Source: Pleomorphomonas sp. T1.2MG-36 (GTDB taxonomy: Bacteria > Pseudomonadota > Alphaproteobacteria > Rhizobiales > Pleomorphomonadaceae). From it: 64,000 bases of DNA. The stretch covers positions 186,001-250,000 of the forward strand of contig NZ_CATNLY010000023.1 in the NCBI RefSeq assembly GCF_950100655.1. The letters run 5' to 3'. The notes under the pieces were generated by a model. The model was not told the origin of the DNA. It saw only the letters and a list, made by a program, of their open reading frames with translations, and searched no databases. A program made the translations under genes and the position numbers. Positions 46,556 through 54,098 of this stretch are shown here, one piece after another. The stretch's first letter is position 1. Each line of letters begins with the position of its first letter.

Positions 46556-46690
46556 TCAGACGCCGACGGCGATGGCCTGAAGGCCAAACAATACCGTCAG
46601 GAATGCCGCGGCAACGGCGATCCGCAGGCAGAACCCAGCAGACGGACACGTAAGAGCCCGACCCACTTCCTTGGCCACGGTGACAATCAC
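46556..46690 (-). CDS. Possible small membrane protein (44 aa)
   Basis: No homologue recognised. A GTG at 46690 follows AGGGAGG with a 5-base gap and opens a 44-codon frame. The product is hydrophilic for about 20 residues, including two cysteines, then has a hydrophobic stretch of about 22 residues (CLRIAVAAAFLTVLFGLQAI) and ends within the membrane. Third codon positions are about 70% GC, lower than in neighbouring genes, so coding is uncertain. The U-tract terminator at 46494 fits a transcript from here. It is convergent with hcp. Confidence 0.4.
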   Translation of the reverse strand: MIVTVAKEVGRALTCPSAGFCLRIAVAAAFLTVLFGLQAIAVGV

Positions 46691-46868
46691 GGCCGCCTCC
46701 CTGTTGCGTTCGCAGGTCACCCTGAACGATGAGGCCCGGCAAGTTCCTCCCACACCGGACCGCACGTTTGCAAAAATTAGAATCGAATCTACCCAAGAGT
46801 CATCCGAAACGTTTTGCCTAAGTATTCGGAGGGATGGGGACCGCCTGTCGCCAGAAGGTTGTTCAGGC

Positions 46869-46890
46869 TATATCTTTCACAACAGATATA
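46869..46890. promoter_or_regulatory. Palindromic operator candidate upstream of hydE
   Basis: Perfect 7-bp inverted repeat TATATCT/AGATATA with an 8-base spacer, ending 16 bases before the hydE ATG, in AT-richer surroundings. Position is consistent with a repressor or Rrf2-like site or with an RNA hairpin in the leader; the factor is unknown. Confidence 0.45.
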
Positions 46891-46906
46891 AGTTTTCGGA
46901 CACGTC

Positions 46907-47956
46907 ATGAGCACAGCCGCCGCCCTTCTGAGAGAGCCCCCCGCCGGGGACGTTTTCGACCGTGCCGCCGTCAAGGCGCTGTTCGACCTGCCGCGCGAGA
47001 CGCTGTTCGCCCGTGCCGACGCCGTGCGCAAGGACAACATGGGCGACGAGGTGTTCCTGCGCGGCATCGTAGAGTTCTCCAACATCTGCGCCAACGACTG
47101 CCTCTATTGCGGCATCCGCAAGTCCAATCGCGACGTGCGGCGCTATCGCATCGATGAGGAGGAAATCCTCGAGGTAGCCCACCGGATGGAAGGCTGGCAG
47201 CAGACGACCATCGTGCTGCAATCGGGCGAAGTGGCCGCAGAGAAGGAAGACGAGCGCATCGAGCGCATCATCCGCCGGATCAAGACGGAGACGCGGCTCG
47301 CCGTGACCATGAGCGCCGGCAACCGACCGCGCGACACCTATGCTCGCTGGCGCGCGGCAGGCATGGACCGCTATCTTCTGCGCTTCGAGACGTCCAACCC
47401 CGAGCTCTTCGCCTATCTGCATCCGGACTGCGACCTCGACGAGCGCATCCGCTGCCTCAAGGATCTGCGCAGCCTGGGTGTCCAGGTCGGCTCCGGCTTC
47501 ATGATCGGCGTTCCGGGCGAGACGCTCGACATCCTGGCCGACAACATCCTGCTCTGCCGTGAACTCGACCTCGACATGATCGGCATCGGGCCGTTCATCG
47601 CCCATCCGGATACGCCGCTCGCCGGCCTACAGAACGCCTATGCCGACGACCACGACATGTTTTTCGCCGCCGTGTCGGCGCTCCGCATCGTCAATCCGAA
47701 GGCGCACATCCCGGCGACCACGGCCTTCGATGCCATCTTCCCGCACGCCGGCCGCGACCTTGTCCTGCAGCGCGGCGCCAACGTGTTCATGCCCAACGCG
47801 ACGCCCGGCCGCTTCCGCAAGAACTATATGCTCTATCCGGACAAGCCTTGCGTCGACGAAGACGATCATCAGTGCTCCGGCTGTGCCGCGGCCCGCGTCT
47901 GGTCGATCGGCCGGGTGATCGGTCAGGGGCCGGGGCACTCGATCAAGGTCAGGTGA
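46907..47956 (+). CDS. hydE: [FeFe]-hydrogenase maturase HydE (radical SAM)
   Basis: A radical SAM enzyme of H-cluster assembly, believed to process the HydG-made Fe(CO)2(CN) synthon toward the diiron subcluster. The 349-residue TIM-barrel protein has the CxxxCxxC cluster motif as Cys61, Cys65 and Cys68 (CANDCLYC), followed by GIRKSNRDVRRYR, an SGEVAAEKEDE block and the C-terminal PNATPGRFRKNYMLYPDKPC segment, typical of HydE rather than BioB. The extra C-terminal CSGC suggests an accessory site. It is single, plus-strand, and opposed to the hydG-aspA-hydF operon. Confidence 0.93.
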   Translation: MSTAAALLREPPAGDVFDRAAVKALFDLPRETLFARADAVRKDNMGDEVFLRGIVEFSNICANDCLYCGIRKSNRDVRRYRIDEEEILEVAHRMEGWQQTTIVLQSGEVAAEKEDERIERIIRRIKTETRLAVTMSAGNRPRDTYARWRAAGMDRYLLRFETSNPELFAYLHPDCDLDERIRCLKDLRSLGVQVGSGFMIGVPGETLDILADNILLCRELDLDMIGIGPFIAHPDTPLAGLQNAYADDHDMFFAAVSALRIVNPKAHIPATTAFDAIFPHAGRDLVLQRGANVFMPNATPGRFRKNYMLYPDKPCVDEDDHQCSGCAAARVWSIGRVIGQGPGHSIKVR

Positions 47957-48203
47957 AGCTGCCGATCGTCGCCGGCAAGCCGTCGCGGGACGCGCGATCA
48001 ATCGGCGACGCAGCGCCCTCGTCGGCGACGGAATGACGGGGCAGCCCCCGCTGGTTGCCCAGCGTCTCCGCCCTCGGGCGCCACTCGCTCCAGGGCGCGG
48101 CGCGTCGACCGAACGGCCTTCCCCTGATCTTTGGCGCCTTGCAGCTCGGGAACCTTTCCTGTCGGTCGGCCGTTGATGGCCTATCAACCAATAGGAGTCC
48201 GAG

Positions 48204-48596
48204 ATGAAAAACATCCTCTCAGCTTCCCTTCTGGTCGGCGGCCTTGTGATTGCTCCGGCCGCCTTTGCCCAGGAAGGTACCCTCTCCGGCGCAGCTGGTG
48301 GCGCAGCCACCGGCGCTATCGTCGGTGGACCGGTGGGTGCCGTCGTGGGCGGCGTGGCCGGCGCCGCGGTCGGCACGATTCTCGATCCGCCGCCGCCGGA
48401 GGTGCGCACCATCGTCATCGAACAGACCACGCCATCGATCGTCTACGAACAGCCGATCGTGGTGGGGCAGGCCTTGCCGACGACTGTCGTGCTTCATCCG
48501 GTCCCTGGCTACGAGACCTACTATTACACCGTGATCAACAACGAGCGGGTCATCGTCGACCCGCAGTCGCGCGTGGTGTTGCAGGTCCTCAACTGA
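48204..48596 (+). CDS. DUF1236-like exported protein with glycine-zipper
   Basis: A 130-residue secreted protein. A signal peptide ends near AAFAQ (about residue 22). A glycine-zipper segment (GGAATGAIVGGPVGAVVGGVAGAAVG) of about 26 residues follows, and the C-terminus, YYYTVINNERVIVDPQSRVVLQVL, matches the DUF1236 signature common in Hyphomicrobiales. The function is unknown; an envelope-associated role is likely. It is plus strand between hydE and the end of hydF, with its own terminator at 48616, so it is not obviously part of hydrogenase assembly. Confidence 0.82.
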   Translation: MKNILSASLLVGGLVIAPAAFAQEGTLSGAAGGAATGAIVGGPVGAVVGGVAGAAVGTILDPPPPEVRTIVIEQTTPSIVYEQPIVVGQALPTTVVLHPVPGYETYYYTVINNERVIVDPQSRVVLQVLN

Positions 48597-48615
48597 CGCC
48601 GGAATCTCGGTCTGG

Positions 48616-48640
48616 AAGGCGGGGTTCGGCCCCGCCTTTT
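48616..48640 (+). terminator. Rho-independent terminator after DUF1236 gene
   Basis: Nine-bp stem AAGGCGGGG/CCCCGCCTT with TTCGG loop and a TTTT end. Its last base touches the hydF stop codon on the opposite strand. Confidence 0.87.
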
Positions 48641-49872
48641 CATTGGGAGGCGCTGGCCCGCTCGAAAGCGATGCGCGCCGAGGGGAAAGGCCCGAGCGAG
48701 CGGTGAAGAACGCCCTGCACGCGGCTGATGGCAACGCCGTAGTTGGTGATCGGCACGCCCTGCCGCTCGGCCTGCCGGATGCGAAGTAGCACCTGCTTGC
48801 GGTTGACCGTACAGGCGCCACACTGAACGACCAGCGCGTAGGGGCTGAGATCCTCGGGGAAAGCCCGGCCGGCCATCGTCTCGAACTCGATGTCGCCGCC
48901 GGCGTATTGTCGGAACCAACGAGGTATTTTTACCCGGCCGATATCGTCGGCCATGGAGTGGTGGGTGCAGGCCTCGGCGATCAGCACCCGATCCCCCGGC
49001 TTCAAATGGTCGATGCGCGCCGCGCCTTCGGCAAGACGGACGAGATCGCCCTTGAAGCGGGCCATCAGGATCGAGAAGGTGGTGAGCGGCACGTCGTCGG
49101 GCGTATCGGCCGCCGCCTTCAACACGATCTGGCTGTCGCAGACCACGAGGTCGGGCTTCTTGCCGAGCATCTTCAACGTTGACGCCAGTTCGCGCTCCTT
49201 GACCACGGTACAGCTCGCATCGGCGTCCAGAATGTCGCGGATGGCCATCACCTGCGGCAGGATCAGCCGGCCCTTCGGCGCCGACAGATCGATGGGTACC
49301 ACCAGCACCACATGCCCGCCGGCCGGCACCAGATCGGCCAGGAGATGCGGCACCTCGAAGGAACTCTCCGGAGCGGCCTGAAGAATCACCTCGCGGACAC
49401 GCGCGGCATCGGCTTTCGATGCGGTCGAGATGATCGCGAAGGGCACGTCGCGCGCCTTGACCGCCGCCAGCGCCTCTGCCGGCGGCGCACCGAGATCGGC
49501 CTTGGTGAAGACGACGCAATAGGGAGTCTCGCGGTCGGCGAGCGCATCCATCAGCCTGATCTCGTCGTCGCCGATCGCTCCATCGGTGACGATGATGCCG
49601 AGATCGGTGTGGTCGAGCGCCTTGAGCGTCTTCTCGACGCGCATCTCGCCGAGGTTGCCGACGTCATCGATACCGGCGGTGTCGACAAACAGGACAGGAC
49701 CGATCGGCAACAGCTCCATCGCCTTCTCGACCGGATCGGTGGTGGTGCCCGCGACGTCGGAGACGATCGACACTTCCTGCCCGATCAACAGGTTGACCAG
49801 GGACGACTTGCCGACGTTGCGCCGGCCGTAGACGCCGATATGCAGACGAAGACCCTTGGGCGTGGCGAGCAT
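48640..49872 (-). CDS. hydF: [FeFe]-hydrogenase maturation GTPase HydF
   Basis: HydF is the scaffold on which the diiron subcluster is completed and delivered to apo-hydrogenase. The 410-residue protein has an N-terminal GTPase (P-loop GRRNVGKSS, residues 16-24; DTAG; TKAD), a dimerisation domain and a C-terminal Fe-S domain in which Cys302, His304 and Cys351/Cys354 give the family pattern CxHx46CxxC. GTPase and cluster ligands are intact. It starts 13 bases after aspA, last gene of the operon hydG-aspA-hydF. Confidence 0.95.
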   Translation of the reverse strand: MLATPKGLRLHIGVYGRRNVGKSSLVNLLIGQEVSIVSDVAGTTTDPVEKAMELLPIGPVLFVDTAGIDDVGNLGEMRVEKTLKALDHTDLGIIVTDGAIGDDEIRLMDALADRETPYCVVFTKADLGAPPAEALAAVKARDVPFAIISTASKADAARVREVILQAAPESSFEVPHLLADLVPAGGHVVLVVPIDLSAPKGRLILPQVMAIRDILDADASCTVVKERELASTLKMLGKKPDLVVCDSQIVLKAAADTPDDVPLTTFSILMARFKGDLVRLAEGAARIDHLKPGDRVLIAEACTHHSMADDIGRVKIPRWFRQYAGGDIEFETMAGRAFPEDLSPYALVVQCGACTVNRKQVLLRIRQAERQGVPITNYGVAISRVQGVLHRSLGPFPSARIAFERASASQ

Positions 49873-49885
49873 GGTCTGGTCCTAT

Positions 49886-51277
49886 CTATTTCGTACCGAG
49901 GGCGGTCATGGCGTTGGCGGAGAGCAGGCGCTCGAGATCGGCGGGTTCGATCAGCTTGCGTTCGAGGACGATCTCGATCACCGACCGGCCGCTGTCGCGA
50001 GCGGCAACGGCAACCTCGGTGGCGGTCTCATATCCCAGGCGCGGCAGAAGGGCGGTGACGACGGCACGGCTTTCGGCCACCTGCCGCCGACAGGCCGCCT
50101 CATCGACGGAAAGCCCCTCGACGCAACGCGTGCGGAACATGATCGAGGCCGCCTCCAGAAGACTCAAACTGTCGAGCAATGCGTCGGCCAGGAGCGGCAG
50201 GAAGGCGTTGAGCTCAAGCTGGCCGTTCTGGGCGGCAAGCGTCACCACCTGGTCGTTGCCCATCACCCGCATGGCCGCCTGGCCGACCGCTTCGGGAATC
50301 ACCGGGTTGACCTTGCCGGGCATGATCGACGAGCCCGCCTGCACCGCAGGAAGCAGGATCTCGCCGAAGCCGGCCTGCGGCCCCGACGACAGCAGGCGGA
50401 GGTCGGAGGAAATCTTGAACAGATTGACGGCATTGGCCTTCAGAATGCCCGACACCTCGACGAAGGCATCGGCGTTCTGGGTAGCGTCGACAAGGTTCTC
50501 CGCCCGGGCAAGACCGAGGCCGGTCACCTCGCGCAGCACTTCGGTGACCATGAAGACGTAATCGCGCGGCGCGGCAATGGCGGTGCCAATGGCCGTGCCG
50601 CCGAGGTTGACGACGCGCAGCCGCTCCTCGCACTTGAAGACGCGCCAGCGATCGCGCGATAGCGCTTCGGCCCAGGCCGAGAATACGGCGCCATAGGCGA
50701 TCGGGCAGGCATCCTGCAGCTCGGTGCGGGCGATCTTGACCACACCGGACCAGGTCCGCTCCTTGTCCTGGAAGGCGACCTGGAGATCGGCGATGGCCTT
50801 TTCCAGTCCGTGCAGCAGGCGAATGGCGGCGATCTTCAGCGCCGTCGGGAAGGTGTCGTTGGTCGACTGATTGAGGTTGACGTGATCGTTGGGATGGACG
50901 CGGAGGTGCTGACCGCGCCGGCCGCCGAGCAGTTCCTCGGCCCGATTGGCGATCACCTCGTTGACGTTCATGTTGAGCGAGGTACCGGCGCCACCTTGCA
51001 GCGCGTCGACGACGATCTCGGAAAGGAGCGTGCCATCCTCGATTTCGCGGGCGGCGCGCACGATCGCCTCCGCCACATCGTCGGCAAGGAAGCCGAGGCG
51101 ATGGTTGGTTTTCGCCGCCGCGATCTTCACGGCAGCATAGGCCTTGATGAGGTCGGGATGACACGGCCGGCCGGCCAGCGGAAAGTTCTCGCGCGCCCGC
51201 GCCGTGTGGATGCCCGTGAGGGCATCCGCCGCAATGTCACGCTCGCCGATCAGGTCGGCCTCGCGTCGCGTCGCCAT
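49886..51277 (-). CDS. aspA: Aspartate ammonia-lyase
   Basis: Splits L-aspartate to fumarate and ammonia. The 463-residue protein of the fumarase/aspartase superfamily has the signature GSSIMPGKVNPVIPE, SLNMNVNEVIANRA (substrate-binding) and NDHVNLNQSTND. It lies between hydG and hydF, with gaps of 25 and 13 bases, so it is cotranscribed with the maturases. Ammonia or fumarate provision to maturation is an inference. GGAGG before ATG 51277 fixes the start; a GTG six codons earlier lacks such a site. Confidence 0.93.
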   Translation of the reverse strand: MATRREADLIGERDIAADALTGIHTARARENFPLAGRPCHPDLIKAYAAVKIAAAKTNHRLGFLADDVAEAIVRAAREIEDGTLLSEIVVDALQGGAGTSLNMNVNEVIANRAEELLGGRRGQHLRVHPNDHVNLNQSTNDTFPTALKIAAIRLLHGLEKAIADLQVAFQDKERTWSGVVKIARTELQDACPIAYGAVFSAWAEALSRDRWRVFKCEERLRVVNLGGTAIGTAIAAPRDYVFMVTEVLREVTGLGLARAENLVDATQNADAFVEVSGILKANAVNLFKISSDLRLLSSGPQAGFGEILLPAVQAGSSIMPGKVNPVIPEAVGQAAMRVMGNDQVVTLAAQNGQLELNAFLPLLADALLDSLSLLEAASIMFRTRCVEGLSVDEAACRRQVAESRAVVTALLPRLGYETATEVAVAARDSGRSVIEIVLERKLIEPADLERLLSANAMTALGTK

Positions 51278-51302
51278 CGCCTGCCTCCAGGCCACGTCCC
51301 CC

Positions 51303-52706
51303 TCAGCGGTAGACGTCGCGCTTGCCCTCGCGCACCTTGCGCATCATCGTCTCCGAATAGCGGGCGATCTTCGGCTCCATGGTCGCCACCTCGGTCGCCA
51401 CGGCCTTTTCGCCGGCGGCGCAGGTATCTTCGGAGCCGTAGTCGAGCATGTATTCCATGAAGGACGACAGGGCGTTCGGTCCGCACATTTCGCGGATGAG
51501 GCCGGGCTTGGCAAGGTCCATGAAGTCGGCGCCGGTGCGTCCCATGCGATAGCAGGCGGTGCAGAAGGATGGCACGCAGCCGCTGGCGGCGATGTCGCGC
51601 ACCACTTCATCGAGCGGGCGATGATCGCCGCGGGTGAACTGGGCGGCGTGCTCCTCGACCGGCGTCGCGTAGCCGCCGGGGTTGGTGCGGCTGCCGCCGG
51701 AGATCTGCGACACGCCGAGGCGGAAGGCCTCGCGACGCATTTCCGGGCTTTCGCGCGTCGACAGGATGATGCCGGTGTAGGGCACGGCGAGGCGCAGGAT
51801 GGCGATGATCTTCTTGAAATCGGTATCCGAGACGGCATGCGGCGGCGCCATCGACACGTCCGAGCCGAAAGCGGGCTCCATGCGCGGCACCGAGATGGTG
51901 TGCGGGCCGACGCCGAAAGCATCCTCCAGATGGGCGATGTGCTGCATGGTCGCCAGCACCTCGAAGCGCCAATCGTGCAGGCCGAACAGCGGACCGATGC
52001 CGACGTCGTCGATGCCGGCGGCCATGGCGCGGTCCATCACCGACACGCGCCAGTCGAAATCGGCCTTGGCGCCCGACGGATGCATCGGCTCGTAGACCTT
52101 GCGATTATAGGTCTCCTGGAACAGCTGGTAGGTGCCGATGCCGGTTTCCTTGAGCCGACGGAACTCGTCGGTCTCCAGCGGAGCCACGTTGACGTTGATG
52201 CGGCGGATTTCGCCACGGCCACGCTTCACCGAGTAGATGCGCTCGATGGCGTCGATGAGATACTGGAAGCCGGTCTTGGGGAAGGCTTCGCCACCGATCA
52301 GCAGCACGCGCTTGTGGCCCTGGTCGATCAGCGCCGCCGTCTCCGCCTCGATTTCCTCCATGGTCAGGATCTTGCGATCGAGATCCTTGTTGGAGCGGCG
52401 GAAGGCGCAGTAGACGCACTCGTTGAGGCAGATGTTGGAGAAGTAGAGCGGCGCGAACAGCACGATGCGCGGGCCGTAGATCTCCGTCTTCACCTTCTCG
52501 GCCGTGTGGAACAGCTCGGCCGTCAGATCGGGGTCGGTGACGGCGCAAAGAACGGCAACGTCGTCCTCCGAAAGACCGCCCAGCATCGCCGCCTTTTCGA
52601 GGATCTCGCGCACGCGCTGCTTGTCGGCACCGGCGGCAGTAGCGGCGATCTCCGCCTCGATGCGATTCTCATCGAGCCAGGTGATCCGTTCGGTCTTCGT
52701 CATCAT
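51303..52706 (-). CDS. hydG: [FeFe]-hydrogenase maturase HydG (tyrosine lyase)
   Basis: A radical SAM tyrosine lyase that generates CO and cyanide, bound to iron, for the H-cluster. The 467-residue protein has the CxxxCxxC motif (Cys93, Cys97, Cys100) and the C-terminal auxiliary cluster motif CX2CX22C (Cys382, Cys385, Cys408), which distinguishes HydG from the tyrosine lyase ThiH. All ligands are present. AAAGG lies upstream of the start ATG 52706 (52703 is an alternative). First gene of the operon; a candidate FNR-type box lies 72-85 bases upstream, and an HpaR-like gene is divergent. Confidence 0.95.
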   Translation of the reverse strand: MMTKTERITWLDENRIEAEIAATAAGADKQRVREILEKAAMLGGLSEDDVAVLCAVTDPDLTAELFHTAEKVKTEIYGPRIVLFAPLYFSNICLNECVYCAFRRSNKDLDRKILTMEEIEAETAALIDQGHKRVLLIGGEAFPKTGFQYLIDAIERIYSVKRGRGEIRRINVNVAPLETDEFRRLKETGIGTYQLFQETYNRKVYEPMHPSGAKADFDWRVSVMDRAMAAGIDDVGIGPLFGLHDWRFEVLATMQHIAHLEDAFGVGPHTISVPRMEPAFGSDVSMAPPHAVSDTDFKKIIAILRLAVPYTGIILSTRESPEMRREAFRLGVSQISGGSRTNPGGYATPVEEHAAQFTRGDHRPLDEVVRDIAASGCVPSFCTACYRMGRTGADFMDLAKPGLIREMCGPNALSSFMEYMLDYGSEDTCAAGEKAVATEVATMEPKIARYSETMMRKVREGKRDVYR

Positions 52707-52777
52707 TGCAGCCTTTCACCGGCCCGTCCGCCGGAGCTTTTCGCAGGCGACACTGCCCGATATCGACCGGGGACGAA

Positions 52778-52791
52778 TTGCGGGAGATCAA
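52778..52791 (-). promoter_or_regulatory. Candidate FNR/FixK-type box upstream of hydG
   Basis: The sequence TTGCGGGAGATCAA matches the anaerobic consensus TTGAT-N4-ATCAA in 8 of 10 positions: one half (ATCAA) is perfect, the other (TTGCG) matches three of five. It sits 72-85 bases before the hydG start and could activate transcription at low oxygen; it might equally face the divergent marR gene. Confidence 0.45.
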
Positions 52792-52942
52792 TCCTAACTC
52801 GGTTAAACTGGAATAGTGGGGTAATAAAAGCCGGGGCAGCCCGGTTTGGTAGCGTTTACCTCGCTCGTTGGCGGCGTTTGTGTGGCGTTTCCTGACAGCA
52901 CAAAAGCGGATAGGCTCGGACCAAACCAGCGAGGATTGTGGA

Positions 52943-53482
52943 ATGAGGGAAAAGGACAACGAGACCTTGTCCAGCGACACGGCCGGTCGGGAAGCCGGCG
53001 CCCGCCGTCGCGGTCGCCTCAGGAATGTTTCCCGCTCGCTGCCGGTCGCCCTTCTCAGAACACGGGAAGCGGTGATGCGGCAATTTCGCCCGGTGCTGAG
53101 ATCGGTGGATCTCACCGAGCAGCAATGGCGCGTGCTGCGAGCACTCGACTCGGTACCGGAGATCGACGCCACCGGCCTCGCCATGGCGACGTTCCTGCTT
53201 CCCCCCTCGTTGTCGCGCATCCTGCGCGACCTCGAGAAAAGGCATCTCATCAACCGCCGCCCCGACCCTGCCGACCTCCGGGCATGGCTGATCTCGTTGA
53301 CGCCCGAGGGCAAGAAGGTCATTGACGCGGTGGGCACCTGGGCCGAAACGGTCTATGCCTCAATGACGGACCGGATCGGCCAGGAACGGCTCGACACGCT
53401 GATGCGCCTCCTCAGGGACATCGAGCAGGATCTCAACGCGCCGCTGACCGATGACGACGCGGCCGAGCCGCGCGGGGAATGA
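52943..53482 (+). CDS. MarR family transcriptional regulator, HpaR-like
   Basis: A 179-residue regulator with the MarR winged helix (about residues 55-135). The region SLPVALLRTREAVMRQFRP, LTEQQWRVLRALD and LLPPSLSRILRDLEKRHLINRRPDPADLRA is like HpaR, the homoprotocatechuate regulator, but no aromatic genes lie near. GAGGA is well placed before ATG 52943. It is divergent from hydG (236-base gap) and its stop lies at the start of the DUF1349 gene, so it may regulate either or both. Confidence 0.9.
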   Translation: MREKDNETLSSDTAGREAGARRRGRLRNVSRSLPVALLRTREAVMRQFRPVLRSVDLTEQQWRVLRALDSVPEIDATGLAMATFLLPPSLSRILRDLEKRHLINRRPDPADLRAWLISLTPEGKKVIDAVGTWAETVYASMTDRIGQERLDTLMRLLRDIEQDLNAPLTDDDAAEPRGE

Positions 53483-53493
53483 GTGGAGGAGAC

Positions 53494-54081
53494 ATGTTGA
53501 AGACGGGGTTTGGCGGCGGTGCGTGGGTGAACGAGCCCTCCCGCTGGAACATCGACGGCGACCAGTTGACCCTGGCCACCGAGAACGAGACGGATTTCTG
53601 GCGCGAGACCTATTACGGCTTCGTGCATGACAACGGCCATGCCTATCTGCTGCCGGCCGATGACGGCTTCACCGCCCTTTTGCGCATTCGCGCCGACTAT
53701 ACCGCCAACTTCGACCAAGCCGGCCTGATGCTGTACCTCGACGAGAAGCATTGGCTGAAGTGCGGCGTCGAACTGACGGATGGCGACCGCTTCCTGTCGG
53801 TGGTTGTCACCAACGGCCGCTCCGACTGGTCGGTTTGCCAACCCTTCCGCGAGCTTGACGACTTCCGCCTGCGCTTGACGGTCAAGGACGGTTCGGTGCT
53901 GGTCCACGCGTCCCGCGACGGCAAGACATGGTCGATGCTGCGGGTTGCCTCCTTCGCAACGGCGCCGCGCTACCGGGTCGGCCCCATGGCCTGCTCGCCA
54001 TCGCGCGCTGGACTGGAAGTCGCCTTCTCGGACTTTTCCATCGGACCGGCCTCGACCGAGCCTCTCCACGCCGACATGTGA
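53494..54081 (+). CDS. DUF1349 domain protein
   Basis: A 195-residue soluble protein of the DUF1349 family, a beta-sandwich of the concanavalin-like type, recognised from [47 protein letters not shown] and the [15 protein letters not shown] end. Members may bind sugars but the function is unknown. ATG 53479 overlaps the marR stop (ATGA); ATG 53494, preceded by GGAGGAG, is preferred. Presumably cotranscribed with marR. Confidence 0.83.
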   Translation: MLKTGFGGGAWVNEPSRWNIDGDQLTLATENETDFWRETYYGFVHDNGHAYLLPADDGFTALLRIRADYTANFDQAGLMLYLDEKHWLKCGVELTDGDRFLSVVVTNGRSDWSVCQPFRELDDFRLRLTVKDGSVLVHASRDGKTWSMLRVASFATAPRYRVGPMACSPSRAGLEVAFSDFSIGPASTEPLHADM

Positions 54082-54098
54082 GGCGCAGGAGCTTGCCC

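Larger units (their letters stand above)
46474..46906. other. Spacer between hcp and hydE
   Basis: A 433-base gap that contains a minus-strand candidate small gene (46556-46690), a hairpin with a minus-strand U tract, and a palindrome just before hydE. On the plus strand I see no gene, although a TTG-initiated frame ending at the hydE start exists. The hydE promoter must be here. Confidence 0.6.

Noticed and set aside
44815..46587. Long minus-strand frames antisense to hcp, and similarly to lutB, glcB, xseA and the Pat gene
   Set aside because: In this high-GC DNA long antisense frames arise from codon bias; each is opposite a gene with clear family motifs.
46671..46910. Plus-strand 79-codon frame before hydE, ending in an ATGA overlap with its start
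   Set aside because: It begins with TTG, has no ribosome site, shows no family or membrane pattern, and covers the palindrome that looks regulatory.
46907..47956. hydE as biotin synthase or tyrosine lyase ThiH
   Set aside because: The C-terminal segment and neighbourhood with hydG and hydF fit HydE; no bio or thi genes are near.
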